From positions 5,900,501-5,964,500 of the forward strand of contig NZ_CP046907.1 of the NCBI RefSeq assembly GCF_014083985.1: a DNA stretch of 64,000 nucleotides, in the 5' to 3' direction. Source of the DNA: Streptomyces sp. SCUT-3 (lineage in GTDB: Bacteria; Actinomycetota; Actinomycetes; Streptomycetales; Streptomycetaceae). The position numbers and the translations under genes are program-made. Under the pieces are notes generated by a model. The model was given only the letters and a program-made list of their open reading frames with translations. It searched no databases and had not been told where the DNA came from. Positions within the stretch are counted from its first letter, which is position 1; every line of letters begins with the position of its first letter. Positions 50,547-58,659 of this stretch are shown one piece after another.

Positions 50547-51725
50547 TCAGGGGCGGGGTTCGCGGGGCAGGCCCAGGACCCGTTCGGCGATGATGTTGCG
50601 CTGGATCTCGTTGGAGCCGGCGTAGATGGTGTCGGAGCGGGAGAACAGGTACAGCCGCTGCCAGTCGTCCAGGTCGTGGTCCGGCCCGGTCAGGGTCGAG
50701 GCGGTGCCGCACACGTCCACGGCCAGTTCGCCCAGGGAGCGGTGCCAGGTGGCCCAGAAGATCTTGCCGATGGACGCCTCGGGGCCGGGGGCGCCGGAGG
50801 CCACGCCGTCCATGGTGCGCAGCGCGGTCGCCCGCATGGCTTCCAGGCCGATCCACGCCCGGACCAGGCGGTCGCGGATCAGCGGGTCCTCGGCCGCGCC
50901 GTTGCGCCTGGCCAGGTCGGTGACGGCCTGCAGTTCGCGGCGGAAGCCGACCTGCTGGCCGAGGGTGGAGACGCCGCGCTCGAAGCCGAGGGTGGCCATG
51001 GCGATCCTCCAGCCGTCGCCGGGCGCGCCGACGACGTTGCCGGCGGCGGTGCGGGCACCGTCGAAGAACACCTCGTTGAACTCGCTGGTGCCGGTGAGCT
51101 GGACGATCGGCCTGACCTCGACACCCTCCTGGTGCATCGGCACCAGCAGGTAGGACAGGCCGGCGTGGCGGGCCGAGCCGGGCTCGGTGCGGGCGACGAC
51201 GAAGCACCAGTCGGCCTCGTGGGCGAGCGAGGTCCACACCTTCTGCCCCGTCACCACCCACTCGTCGCCGTCGGGTTCGGCCCGGGTGCGGACGTTCGCC
51301 AGGTCGGAGCCGGCGTCCGGCTCCGAGTAGCCCTGGCACCACATCTCCTCCACCGAGACGATCCGCGGCAGGAACCGCTCGCGCTGCTCGGGCGTGCCGA
51401 AGGCGATGAGGGTCGGGCCGAGGAGCTGCTCGCCGATGTGGTTGACCCGCGCGGGCGCGTCGGCCAGCGCGTACTCCTCGTGGAAGGCGATCTGCTGCTC
51501 GAGGGTGGCACCCCGGCCGCCGTACTCCTCGGGCCAGCCGACGCACGTCCAGCCCGCGGCTGCCATGTGCCGCTCCCAGGCGAGCCGTTCGGCGTGCACC
51601 TCGTGCTCGCGGCCCGGGCCGCCGCGCCCGCGCAGACCGGCGAATTCGCCGGTGAGGTTGGACCGCAGCCAGTCGCGGACCTCGGCCCGGAACTCGCTCG
51701 TGCCGCGTTCCTCGGCCCTGCTCAT
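50547..51725 (-). CDS. fadE30: Acyl-CoA dehydrogenase FadE30
   Basis: A 392-residue flavoprotein that matches mycobacterial FadE30 nearly throughout: AEVRDWLRSNLTGEFAGLRG, RGGPGREHEVHAERLAWERH, ADAPARVNHIGEQLLGPTLI, EEMWCQGYSEPDAGSDLANV, PIVQLTGTSEFNEVFFDGAR, LGFERGVSTLGQQVGFRREL and IYAGSNEIQRNIIAERVLGL. FadE30 dehydrogenates the side chain of (5-OH-)HIP-CoA. ATG 51725 is chosen because MSRAEERGTSEFRAEV directly precedes the domain. A degenerate KstR2-like site lies 47 bases upstream. Confidence 0.9.
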   Translation of the reverse strand: MSRAEERGTSEFRAEVRDWLRSNLTGEFAGLRGRGGPGREHEVHAERLAWERHMAAAGWTCVGWPEEYGGRGATLEQQIAFHEEYALADAPARVNHIGEQLLGPTLIAFGTPEQRERFLPRIVSVEEMWCQGYSEPDAGSDLANVRTRAEPDGDEWVVTGQKVWTSLAHEADWCFVVARTEPGSARHAGLSYLLVPMHQEGVEVRPIVQLTGTSEFNEVFFDGARTAAGNVVGAPGDGWRIAMATLGFERGVSTLGQQVGFRRELQAVTDLARRNGAAEDPLIRDRLVRAWIGLEAMRATALRTMDGVASGAPGPEASIGKIFWATWHRSLGELAVDVCGTASTLTGPDHDLDDWQRLYLFSRSDTIYAGSNEIQRNIIAERVLGLPREPRP

Positions 51726-51771
51726 GGACGACTCCCTCGACCCTGTTCGATGTCGGACTGCATGGTGACCT

Positions 51772-51785
51772 GCCAAGCGCGTGCT
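51772..51785 (-). promoter_or_regulatory. Degenerate KstR2-like site upstream of fadE30
   Basis: GCCAAGCGCGTGCT differs from AnCAAGnnCTTGnT at two positions (first A and the second-arm CTTG). It lies in the 104-base gap upstream of fadE30. It may be a weak operator, or a decayed one if fadE30 is now driven from the fadA6 promoter. Confidence 0.35.
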
Positions 51786-51829
51786 GGGGGACGGTTCTGT
51801 GTGCGCGGCCGGCCGGCCGCGGGGTGTTC

Positions 51830-52906
51830 TCAGACGGCGGGCGCGAGACCGAGGTCCGCGGCCAGTCGGCGGCGGTGCGAGGAGGGCGTGCCCAGGAGCA
51901 GGGCGGAGCCGTGCGCGCGTTTGAAGTAGCGGTGGGCGTCGTGCTCCCAGGTGATGCCGATGCCGCCGTGCAGCTGGATCATCTCGCCGGCCACCGCGGA
52001 GAACGCCTCCGAGCAGGCGGAGGCGGCCGCAGCCGCCAGCCGCGGCAGCTCCGGCGAGTCGTCCGCCGAGGCGAAGGCCGCGGCCAGGGCCAGCGACCGG
52101 GCGGACTCCACCATCACGTAGCAGTCGGCCAGGCGGTGCTTGACCGCCTGGAAGGACCCGATGGCGCGGCCGAACTGCACCCGGGCCTTCGCGTACTCCA
52201 CCGTGGCCTCCAGGGCCCGGGAAGCGGCGCCGACCTGCTCCGCGGCGAGCGCGACGGCGCCCTCGTCCAAGGCCCGCGCCAGTGCTCGGCCGCCGTCGCC
52301 GTCCGCCCCGACCGGCCGGGCCCGGGCCCCGTCGAGCCGCACCCGCGCCTGGGGGCGGGTCAGGTCCATCGTCCCGACCGCCTCCCGGACCACTCCGGGG
52401 CCGTCCGCGGGCACCTGGAACAGCGAGCAGCCGGCGGCCGAGCCCGCCGTGACCAGCAGCACGTCGGCGTCCGCCCCGTGCAGGACGTGCTCCTTGACCC
52501 CGGTCAGCCGCCAGGTGCCGTCCGGCTCCTGCTCGGCCCGGGTGCGCGGCGAGGCCGGGTCCGACGGGCCGGGCTCGGCCCAGGCCAGCGCCCCCACCGC
52601 GGTGCCGGCCGCCAGGCCGGGCAGCAGGTCGCCGCAGGCGGCCGCGTCGCCGGAGGCCAGCAGCGCCCGCACGGCGAGCACCGCCGAGCCGAGGAACGGC
52701 ACCGGGCTGAGCACCCGTCCCAGTTCCTCCGTCACCACGTGGACCTCCAGCGCGCCGCAGCCGGCCCCGCCGTACTCCTCTGGCACGGCCAGGCCCGCGG
52801 CGCCGATCTGCTCGACCAGGGGGCGCCAGGCGGCCGCGCCCTCGTGGCGGGCCAGCAGGGACCGCACCGCGGCCCGCAGCTCCTCCTGCTCGTCGCCGAG
52901 TCTCAC
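51830..52906 (-). CDS. Acyl-CoA dehydrogenase, partner subunit
   Basis: A 358-residue acyl-CoA dehydrogenase-like protein (DEQEELRAAVRSLLARHEGA, IGAAGLAVPEEYGGAGCGAL, VEYAKARVQFGRAIGSFQAV, KHRLADCYVMVESARSLALA, MIQLHGGIGITWEHDAHRYF). It resembles the FadE32/33 type, which pairs with a larger dehydrogenase. GTG start overlaps the stop of the SDR upstream by 4 bases. The partner is likely to be FadE30 next door or the FadE31-like protein across the terminator. Confidence 0.85.
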   Translation of the reverse strand: MRLGDEQEELRAAVRSLLARHEGAAAWRPLVEQIGAAGLAVPEEYGGAGCGALEVHVVTEELGRVLSPVPFLGSAVLAVRALLASGDAAACGDLLPGLAAGTAVGALAWAEPGPSDPASPRTRAEQEPDGTWRLTGVKEHVLHGADADVLLVTAGSAAGCSLFQVPADGPGVVREAVGTMDLTRPQARVRLDGARARPVGADGDGGRALARALDEGAVALAAEQVGAASRALEATVEYAKARVQFGRAIGSFQAVKHRLADCYVMVESARSLALAAAFASADDSPELPRLAAAAASACSEAFSAVAGEMIQLHGGIGITWEHDAHRYFKRAHGSALLLGTPSSHRRRLAADLGLAPAV

Positions 52907-53754
52907 CGGTCCTCACTTCCTTCCGGGGAACGGACGTCCGGGCAACAGACGTCCTGGGGACGGACTTCCTGGGGACGGACTTCCTGGGAACGGGCGGCCA
53001 GGTAGCGGCCGGGGTGCTCGCCGCCGCCGTGGACGGCCAGGTCCGCGCCGTTGACGTACGAGGCCAGCGGGGAGCACAGGTACAGGCAGGCGGCGGCCAC
53101 GTCCTCGGGGACGGCCATCCGGCCCATCGGGATGATGCCGGCGACGGCGGCGCCGCCGTCCGGGCCGTACACGCCGGCGGCGGCCTCCGTGCGCACCAGG
53201 CCGGTCGTGATGTGGTTGACGCGCACGGCGGGGGCCCACTCCAGGGCGAGCGCCCGGGTGAGGGCGAGCAGCCCGGCCTTGGCGGCGGTGTAGGCGGCGG
53301 TGCCGGGCTGCGGGTCGTGCGCGGAGACGCTGCCGATGTTGACGACCGCCCCGCCGCCGGGCTGCTCGCGCATCACCCGGTTGGCGGCCTGCGCGACGTA
53401 GAACGGCGCCAGCAGGTTCAGCTGGACGATCTTCTCCACGAACCGCGGGGAGACCGTGGCCGCGTCCGCGTCGGGGGAGCCGCCGGCGTTGTTGACCAGG
53501 GCGTCGAGGCGGCCGAAGCGCCGCACCGCGGTGTCGGCCAGGTGTGCCGCGGCCGCCGGGTCGCGCACGTCGGCGGCGGCGAAGACGGCGGTGCGGCCGT
53601 TCGCCGCGGGGAGTTCCGCCGGTTCGTTGCGGCCGCACACCAGGACGTCCGCGCCGGCGGCGAGGAACGCCTCGGCGACGGCGCGGCCGATCCCCTTGGT
53701 GCCGCCGGTGACGATCACGGCCCGTCCGGTGAAGTCCACCGGGTTGCTGCTCAT
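52903..53754 (-). CDS. SDR dehydrogenase with repeat tail
   Basis: A 283-residue SDR (GRAVIVTGGTKGIGRAVAEA, VCGRNEPAELPAANGRTA, LVNNAGGSPDADAATVSPRF, VNIGSVSAHDPQPGTAAYTA, AKAG), similar to SDRs found in actinobacterial ring C/D clusters. The catalytic Ser-Tyr-Lys set is complete. The last 25 residues (RSQEVRPQEVRPQDV and CCPDVRSPEG) come from five 15-bp tandem units and lie beyond the SDR fold. It lies between fadA6 and the partner dehydrogenase in a leftward operon. Confidence 0.85.
   Translation of the reverse strand: MSSNPVDFTGRAVIVTGGTKGIGRAVAEAFLAAGADVLVCGRNEPAELPAANGRTAVFAAADVRDPAAAAHLADTAVRRFGRLDALVNNAGGSPDADAATVSPRFVEKIVQLNLLAPFYVAQAANRVMREQPGGGAVVNIGSVSAHDPQPGTAAYTAAKAGLLALTRALALEWAPAVRVNHITTGLVRTEAAAGVYGPDGGAAVAGIIPMGRMAVPEDVAAACLYLCSPLASYVNGADLAVHGGGEHPGRYLAARSQEVRPQEVRPQDVCCPDVRSPEGSEDR
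52922..52996 (+). repeat. Five tandem 15-bp units in the 3' end of the SDR gene
   Basis: Units begin at 52922, 52937, 52952, 52967 and 52982; the third and fourth are identical (TCCTGGGGACGGACT) and the others differ by a few bases. They add exact multiples of five codons (R-P-Q-E-V type), so copy number can change without breaking the frame. Confidence 0.85.
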
Positions 53755-53789
53755 GCTGCTGCCTTCCGAAGGGGGAGGGGCACCCGGCC

Positions 53790-54941
53790 TCAGCCGAGCC
53801 GCTCCACGATGGTCACGTTGGCCTGCCCGCCGCCCTCGCACATGGTCAGCAGGCCGTACCGGCCGCCGCGCCGCTCCAGCTCGCCCAGCAGGCTCGTCAT
53901 CAGCCGGGCGCCGGTGGCGCCGAGGGGGTGGCCGAGCGCGATGGCGCCGCCGTTGACGTTGACCCGCTCCGGGTCGGCGCCGGTCTCGGCGGTCCAGGCC
54001 AGCACGACGGAGGCGAACGCCTCGTTGATCTCCACCAGGTCGATGTCGTCCAGCGTCATGCCGGCCCTGCGCAGCGCGTGCTCGGTGGCCGGAATGGGCG
54101 CGGTGAGCATCCACACCGGGTCGGCGGCGCGGACGGACAGGTGGTGGATGCGGGCGCGGGGGGTCAGGCCGTGGTCGCGCAGCCCGCGCTCGTTGACGAT
54201 CAGCAGTGCGGCGGAGGCGTCGGAGATCTGGCTGGCGCAGGCGGCGGTCAGCCGGCCGCCCTCGACCAGGGCGGGCAGCGAGCGGATCTTGTCCCAGTCG
54301 GGCACCCGCGGGCACTCGTCGCGCTCCAGCCCCGCGCAGGGGACGGTCTCGGCGTCGAACAGGCCCTGCTCGCGGGCGCGCAGCGCGCGCTCGTGGGAGC
54401 GGACGGCGAAGGCCTCCATCTCGTCCCGGCCCAGCGACCACTTCTCGGCGATCATCTCCGCCGCCCGGAACTGGGAGACCTCCTGCAGCCCGTAGCGGTC
54501 CCGCCAGCCGACGGATCCGGAGAACGGGTCGTCGAAGCCGTAGGCCCGACCGGCCGTCATGGCCGAGGAGATCGGCAGGCTGCTCATGCTCTGCAGGCCG
54601 CCGGCCACCACCACGTCGCAGGTGCCGCTCATCACGGCCTGGGCCGCGAAGTGGATCGCCTGCTGGGAGGAGCCGCACTGCCGGTCGACGGTGACGCCGG
54701 GGACGTGCTCGGGCAGGCCCGCCGCCAGCCAGGCGGTGCGGGCGACGTCCCCGGCCTGCGGGCCGATGGTGTCCACGCAGCCGAGGACCACGTCCTCGAC
54801 GGCGCCCGGGTCGATGCCGGTGCGCCGCATCAGCGCGGTCAGCGACGCGGCACCCAGGTCGGCGGGGTGTACGGCGGCGAGGGCGCCGCCGCGGCGGCCG
54901 ACGGGGGTGCGCACCGCGTCGACGATGTAGGCCTCGGTCAT
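53790..54941 (-). CDS. fadA6: Thiolase FadA6
   Basis: A 383-residue thiolase that matches mycobacterial FadA6: TEAYIVDAVRTPVGRRGGAL, PGVTVDRQCGSSQQAIHFAA (nucleophilic Cys89), LPISSAMTAGRAYGF, SQFRAAEMIAEKWSLGRDEM, LTAACASQISDASAALLIV, EINEAFASVVLAW, GGAIALGHPLGATGARL (His) and MCEGGGQANVTIVERL (second Cys). FadA6 removes acetyl-CoA in the last steps after ring opening. It is divergent from fadD3 across a KstR2-type operator and heads the leftward operon. Confidence 0.92.
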   Translation of the reverse strand: MTEAYIVDAVRTPVGRRGGALAAVHPADLGAASLTALMRRTGIDPGAVEDVVLGCVDTIGPQAGDVARTAWLAAGLPEHVPGVTVDRQCGSSQQAIHFAAQAVMSGTCDVVVAGGLQSMSSLPISSAMTAGRAYGFDDPFSGSVGWRDRYGLQEVSQFRAAEMIAEKWSLGRDEMEAFAVRSHERALRAREQGLFDAETVPCAGLERDECPRVPDWDKIRSLPALVEGGRLTAACASQISDASAALLIVNERGLRDHGLTPRARIHHLSVRAADPVWMLTAPIPATEHALRRAGMTLDDIDLVEINEAFASVVLAWTAETGADPERVNVNGGAIALGHPLGATGARLMTSLLGELERRGGRYGLLTMCEGGGQANVTIVERLG

Positions 54942-54988
54942 GGTCTCCCGCTTCCACTGCGACGTTGTATCAGAATGAATTTCACCCT

Positions 54989-55002
54989 ACCAAGCGCTTG
55001 CT
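54989..55002. promoter_or_regulatory. KstR2-like operator between fadA6 and fadD3
   Basis: ACCAAGCGCTTGCT matches AnCAAGnnCTTGnT at every defined position. It lies in the 122-base gap between the divergent starts and can control both. Confidence 0.8.
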
Positions 55003-55063
55003 TCGGGCGCTAGGGTGGCGCCCAGGGTCCCGACGGCCACACGTGACACACAAGGAGAACCGG

Positions 55064-56614
55064 ATGAGCGACGGAGAGCAGGCCACCACCGTTCCCGGCG
55101 TGCTGGCGGCCGCGGCCGCCGGCCGCCCCGAGGCCGAGGCCCTGGTCGACGGCCCGGTCCGGCTGACCTACCGGCAACTGCGAGAGGAGGTGAGGCGCGC
55201 CGCCGCCGCGACGATCGCCTCCGGCGTCGGACCGGGCGAACGGGTCGCCGTGTGGGCGCCCAACGGCCACCGCTGGGTGGTCGCCGCCCTCGGCGCCCTG
55301 GCCGCCGGCGCGGTACTCGTCCCCGTCAACACCCGCTACAAGGGCGAGGAGGCGGCCTGGCTGCTGGAGCGCAGCGGGGCGCGGCTGCTGCTGGTGGCCA
55401 ACGGCTTCCTCGGGCACGACTACCTCGCGATGCTCGACCGGGCCGGGCGCCTCCCCGCGCTGCGCCGCACCGTCGTCCTCACCGACGACGAAAACTGGAA
55501 CGAATTCCTCGAAAGCGGCGAGGCCGTGCCGGCCGGGGTCCTCGACGCCCGGACCGCGGCCGTCGGCCCGGACGACATCTCCGACATGCTCTTCACCTCC
55601 GGCACCACCGGCCGCCCCAAGGGCGCGCTGACCGCCCACGCCCAGAACGTCCGGGCCGCGGGCGCCTGGAGCAGCCGCGCCGGACTCCGCCCCGAGGACC
55701 GCTACCTCGTCGTCAACCCGCTGTTCCACACCTTCGGGTGGAAGGCCGGGGTCATCGCCTGCCTCACCCGGGGCGCCACCATGGTGCTCCAGCAGGTCTT
55801 CGACGCCGACGAGACGCTGCGGCTGGTCGGACGGGAACGGATCACCGTGCTGCCCGGCCCGCCCACCGTGTACACCTCGCTCCTGGACCACCCCGACCGC
55901 GCCGCCCACGACCTGTCCTCGCTGCGCGTCGCCGTCACCGGCGCCGCCGTCGTCCCCGTCGCCCTGGTCGAGCGGATGCAGGCCGAACTGTGCCCCGAGG
56001 TCCTCACCGCCTACGGGCTCACCGAGAGCTGCGGCATGGTCTCCATGTGCACCGCGGAAGACTCCCCGGAGACCATCGCCCGCACCGCCGGCCGCGCCGT
56101 CGACGGCATCGAGCTCGCCGTGGCCGACCCCTCCGGCCGGCACCTGGGACCGGGCGAGCCCGGCGAGATCGTCGTCCGCGGCTACAACGTGATGCGCGGC
56201 TACCACGACGACCCGGCAGCCACCGCCGAGGCCCTCGACGCCGACGGCTGGCTGCACACCGGCGACGTCGGGCACCTCGACGAGCAGGGCAACCTCACCA
56301 TCACCGACCGGCTCAAGGACATGTTCGTCGTCGGCGGCTTCAACGTGTACCCGGCCGAGGTCGAGCAACTGCTCGCCCGGCACCCGGGGATCTCCGAGGC
56401 GGCGGTCGTCGGGGTGCCCGACGCCCGGATGGGCGAGGTGGGCCGCGCCTACGTCACCCCGCGCCCCGGAGCCGACGTGGACCCCGACGAGGTCGTCGCC
56501 TTCGTCCGCGCCCGGCTGGCCAACTTCAAGGTCCCCCGCGAGGTCGTGGTCCTCGACCGGCTTCCCCGCAACGCCGCGGGCAAGGTCGTCAAGAACGGCC
56601 TGCGCACCGCCTGA
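55064..56614 (+). CDS. fadD3: HIP-CoA synthetase FadD3
   Basis: A 516-residue acyl-CoA synthetase. It has the ATP-binding P-loop LFTSGTTGRPKG (176-187), VVNPLFHTFGWKAGVIACLT, TAYGLTESCGMVSMCTAED, GYNVMRGYHDDPAATAEALD, GWLHTGDVGHLDEQGNLTIT and the catalytic Lys in LPRNAAGKVVKNGLR. These features and the divergent position to fadA6 fit FadD3, which activates the propionate of HIP as the entry reaction of the ring C/D pathway. ATG 55064 has AAGGAGAA seven bases upstream. Confidence 0.9.
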   Translation: MSDGEQATTVPGVLAAAAAGRPEAEALVDGPVRLTYRQLREEVRRAAAATIASGVGPGERVAVWAPNGHRWVVAALGALAAGAVLVPVNTRYKGEEAAWLLERSGARLLLVANGFLGHDYLAMLDRAGRLPALRRTVVLTDDENWNEFLESGEAVPAGVLDARTAAVGPDDISDMLFTSGTTGRPKGALTAHAQNVRAAGAWSSRAGLRPEDRYLVVNPLFHTFGWKAGVIACLTRGATMVLQQVFDADETLRLVGRERITVLPGPPTVYTSLLDHPDRAAHDLSSLRVAVTGAAVVPVALVERMQAELCPEVLTAYGLTESCGMVSMCTAEDSPETIARTAGRAVDGIELAVADPSGRHLGPGEPGEIVVRGYNVMRGYHDDPAATAEALDADGWLHTGDVGHLDEQGNLTITDRLKDMFVVGGFNVYPAEVEQLLARHPGISEAAVVGVPDARMGEVGRAYVTPRPGADVDPDEVVAFVRARLANFKVPREVVVLDRLPRNAAGKVVKNGLRTA

Positions 56615-56677
56615 CCGCCCCCCGCCCCCCGAACTGCCCGAACCCCTCGAACTCCGAGACCACACAGGAGGACCACC

Positions 56678-57895
56678 GTGTCCCACGCAGTCATAGTCGC
56701 CGCGAGCCGGTCCCCGATCGGCCGCGCCCGCAAGGGATCGCTGAAGGACCTGCGCGCCGACGACCTTGCCGCCACCATCGTCCGGTCGGCCCTGGAGCAG
56801 GTGCCCCAGCTGGACCCGAACAGCATCGACGAACTGCTCCTCGGCTGCGCCCAGCCCGCCGGCGAGCAGGGCTACGGGCTGGGACGCGTCGTCGCCACCC
56901 TGCTCGGCCTCGACGGCGTCCCCGCCGCCACCGTGCAGCGCTACTGCGCCTCCAGCCTGCAGACCACCCGGATGGCCGACCAGGCGATCCGCTGCGGCGA
57001 CGGCGACGTGTACGTCTCGGCCGGCGTCGAGACGGTCTCCCGCTTCGCCCGGGGCAAGTCCGACGGCCTGCCCGACACCCACAACCCGCTCTTCGCCGCA
57101 GCCCGGCAGCGCACCGCGGACCTCGTCGCGGCCGGCGGCACCTGGACCGACCCCCGCGCCGCCGGAGAACTGCCCGACGCCTACATTGCCATGGGCCACA
57201 CCGCCGAGCACGTCGCCCGGCTGCACGGCGTCAGCCGCGCCGACCAGGACGCCTGGGCGCTGCTCAGCCAGCAGCGCGCCGAGAAGTCGGCCGCCGACGG
57301 CTTCTGGAAGCAGGACATCACCCCGGTCGCCCTGCCCGACGGCACCGTCGTCGACACCGACGACTGCCCGCGCCTCGGCACCACCGCCGAGGGCCTGGCC
57401 GCCCTCGAACCCGTCTTCCACCCCGAGGGCACCGTCACCGCCGGCAACTGCTGCCCGCTCAACGACGGAGCAGCCGCAGTGGTCATCATGTCGGAGACCC
57501 GCGCCGCGGAACTCGGCATCACCCCGCTCGCCCGCATCCTCTCCACCGCCGTCTCCGCCGTCTCGCCCGAGATCATGGGCATCACCCCGGTCGAGGCGTC
57601 CCGCCGGGCGCTGGCCCGGGCGGGGCTGACCATGGGCGACGTGGACCTGGTCGAGATGAACGAGGCGTTCGCCGCCCAGGTCGTGGCCTCCCGGCGGGCC
57701 CTGGACATCGACGAGGACAAGCTCAACGTCCACGGCGGCGCCATCGCCGTCGGCCACCCCTTCGGCATGACCGGGGCCCGGATCACCACCACCCTGCTGA
57801 ACGCGCTGCGCCACGGCGACAAGGAGATCGGCCTGGAGACCATGTGCGCGGCCGGCGGCCAGGGCATGGCGATGGTCGTCCAGCGCCTGTCCTGA
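56678..57895 (+). CDS. Acetyl-CoA acetyltransferase (second thiolase)
   Basis: A 405-residue thiolase from GTG 56678 (ACAGGAGG upstream). The nucleophile lies in TVQRYCASSLQTTRMADQAI (Cys near 90), with VEMNEAFAAQVVASRRALDI, GGAIAVGHPFGMTGARITTT (His) and ETMCAAGGQGMAMVVQRLS (second Cys). It is neither FadA6- nor FadA5-like in detail; YCASS is a form found in many actinobacterial thiolases. It follows fadD3 by 63 bases and is likely co-transcribed, acting on a short-chain product such as a methyl-branched 3-oxoacyl-CoA. Confidence 0.88.
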   Translation: MSHAVIVAASRSPIGRARKGSLKDLRADDLAATIVRSALEQVPQLDPNSIDELLLGCAQPAGEQGYGLGRVVATLLGLDGVPAATVQRYCASSLQTTRMADQAIRCGDGDVYVSAGVETVSRFARGKSDGLPDTHNPLFAAARQRTADLVAAGGTWTDPRAAGELPDAYIAMGHTAEHVARLHGVSRADQDAWALLSQQRAEKSAADGFWKQDITPVALPDGTVVDTDDCPRLGTTAEGLAALEPVFHPEGTVTAGNCCPLNDGAAAVVIMSETRAAELGITPLARILSTAVSAVSPEIMGITPVEASRRALARAGLTMGDVDLVEMNEAFAAQVVASRRALDIDEDKLNVHGGAIAVGHPFGMTGARITTTLLNALRHGDKEIGLETMCAAGGQGMAMVVQRLS

Positions 57896-58117
57896 CCACC
57901 GCGGCACACGGCGGCGCCCCCGCGTCCGGGACCTCCGGGCCGGGGGCACCGCTCAGCCGTCCAGGCGGGGGACGACGAGGAGCCGGAGCGCAGCGCCGGC
58001 GCGCGGCCCGGCGTCCACGGCCCGGGGGCCGCCCGCCACGCACCGGCGGCCCCCGTCCGCCGGGGGCACCGCCGGGCGGCGGGCCGGGGCGACCACCGGA
58101 CGGGCCGTGAACACCGC

Positions 58118-58159
58118 CGGGCGGCGGGCCGTGAACACCGCCGCCCGGCCCGCCGCCCG
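58118..58159. terminator. Hairpin between convergent thiolase and NTF2-like genes
   Basis: CGGGCGGCGGGCC (58118-58130) pairs with GGCCCGCCGCCCG (58147-58159), 13 bp with a 16-base loop. The left arm lies in a 24-base unit (GGGCCGTGAACACCGC core) present twice in tandem from 58102. Confidence 0.55.
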
Positions 58160-58164
58160 CCCGG

Positions 58165-58659
58165 TCACGCCGTCCCCGCGAGCAGGGAGGCCAGCAGCGC
58201 AGGCGACTCCGGACGGCCGTCCAGCACCCGGCTGGTGCGGACGGCGACCCGCCAGCCGTCCGGCCCCCGGCGCAGCCGCCAGTGGTTGGCGGTGGCACGG
58301 CGCACGGTGCAGGCACCGTCCTCGCGGACCACCATCAGCGAGTGGCACACCGCCACCGCCTCGTCGCCGTCCACCGTCACGTGCGCGGGGCCCACGACGT
58401 GCGCGCAGCCGCCGGCGATCCACCCCCGGTGGGCGTCCGAGCGGACCATGGCGGTGATCTCCTCCCGCCCGCGCATGAGCAGCTCGTCCACGTCGTACAC
58501 GCCGTCCGGCTCCCACAGCGCCGCCACGGCCTCCGCGCTGCCGCTGTCCACCAGCGGCCCGTAGGCGGCGATCAGCCGGGCCACCGCCCGCTCGTCCTCC
58601 AGGTGCGCCAGACGCCGCTCCAGCCTGGCCAGCCGCTCCTGCGCAGTTCCCTCCGTCAT
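58165..58659 (-). CDS. SnoaL/NTF2-like protein
   Basis: A 164-residue protein with the NTF2-like cone fold: a helical start (LERRLAHLEDERAVARLIAA), YGPLVDSGSAEAVAALWEPD, GVYDVDELLMRGREEITAMV, CAHVVGPAHVTVDGDEAVAV and TANHWRLRRGPDGWRVAVRT. Such proteins include polyketide cyclases, ketosteroid isomerases and dehydratases. Overlap with the LLM oxidoreductase (ATGA) shows co-translation, so it may handle the same substrate. A ketosteroid-isomerase-like role is possible given the steroid cluster nearby, but not shown. Confidence 0.8.
   Translation of the reverse strand: MTEGTAQERLARLERRLAHLEDERAVARLIAAYGPLVDSGSAEAVAALWEPDGVYDVDELLMRGREEITAMVRSDAHRGWIAGGCAHVVGPAHVTVDGDEAVAVCHSLMVVREDGACTVRRATANHWRLRRGPDGWRVAVRTSRVLDGRPESPALLASLLAGTA

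Noticed and set aside
54965-55063. N-terminal extension of FadD3 by 33 residues
   Set aside because: The extension would run across the KstR2-like operator, and ATG 55064 has a much better ribosome site (AAGGAG).
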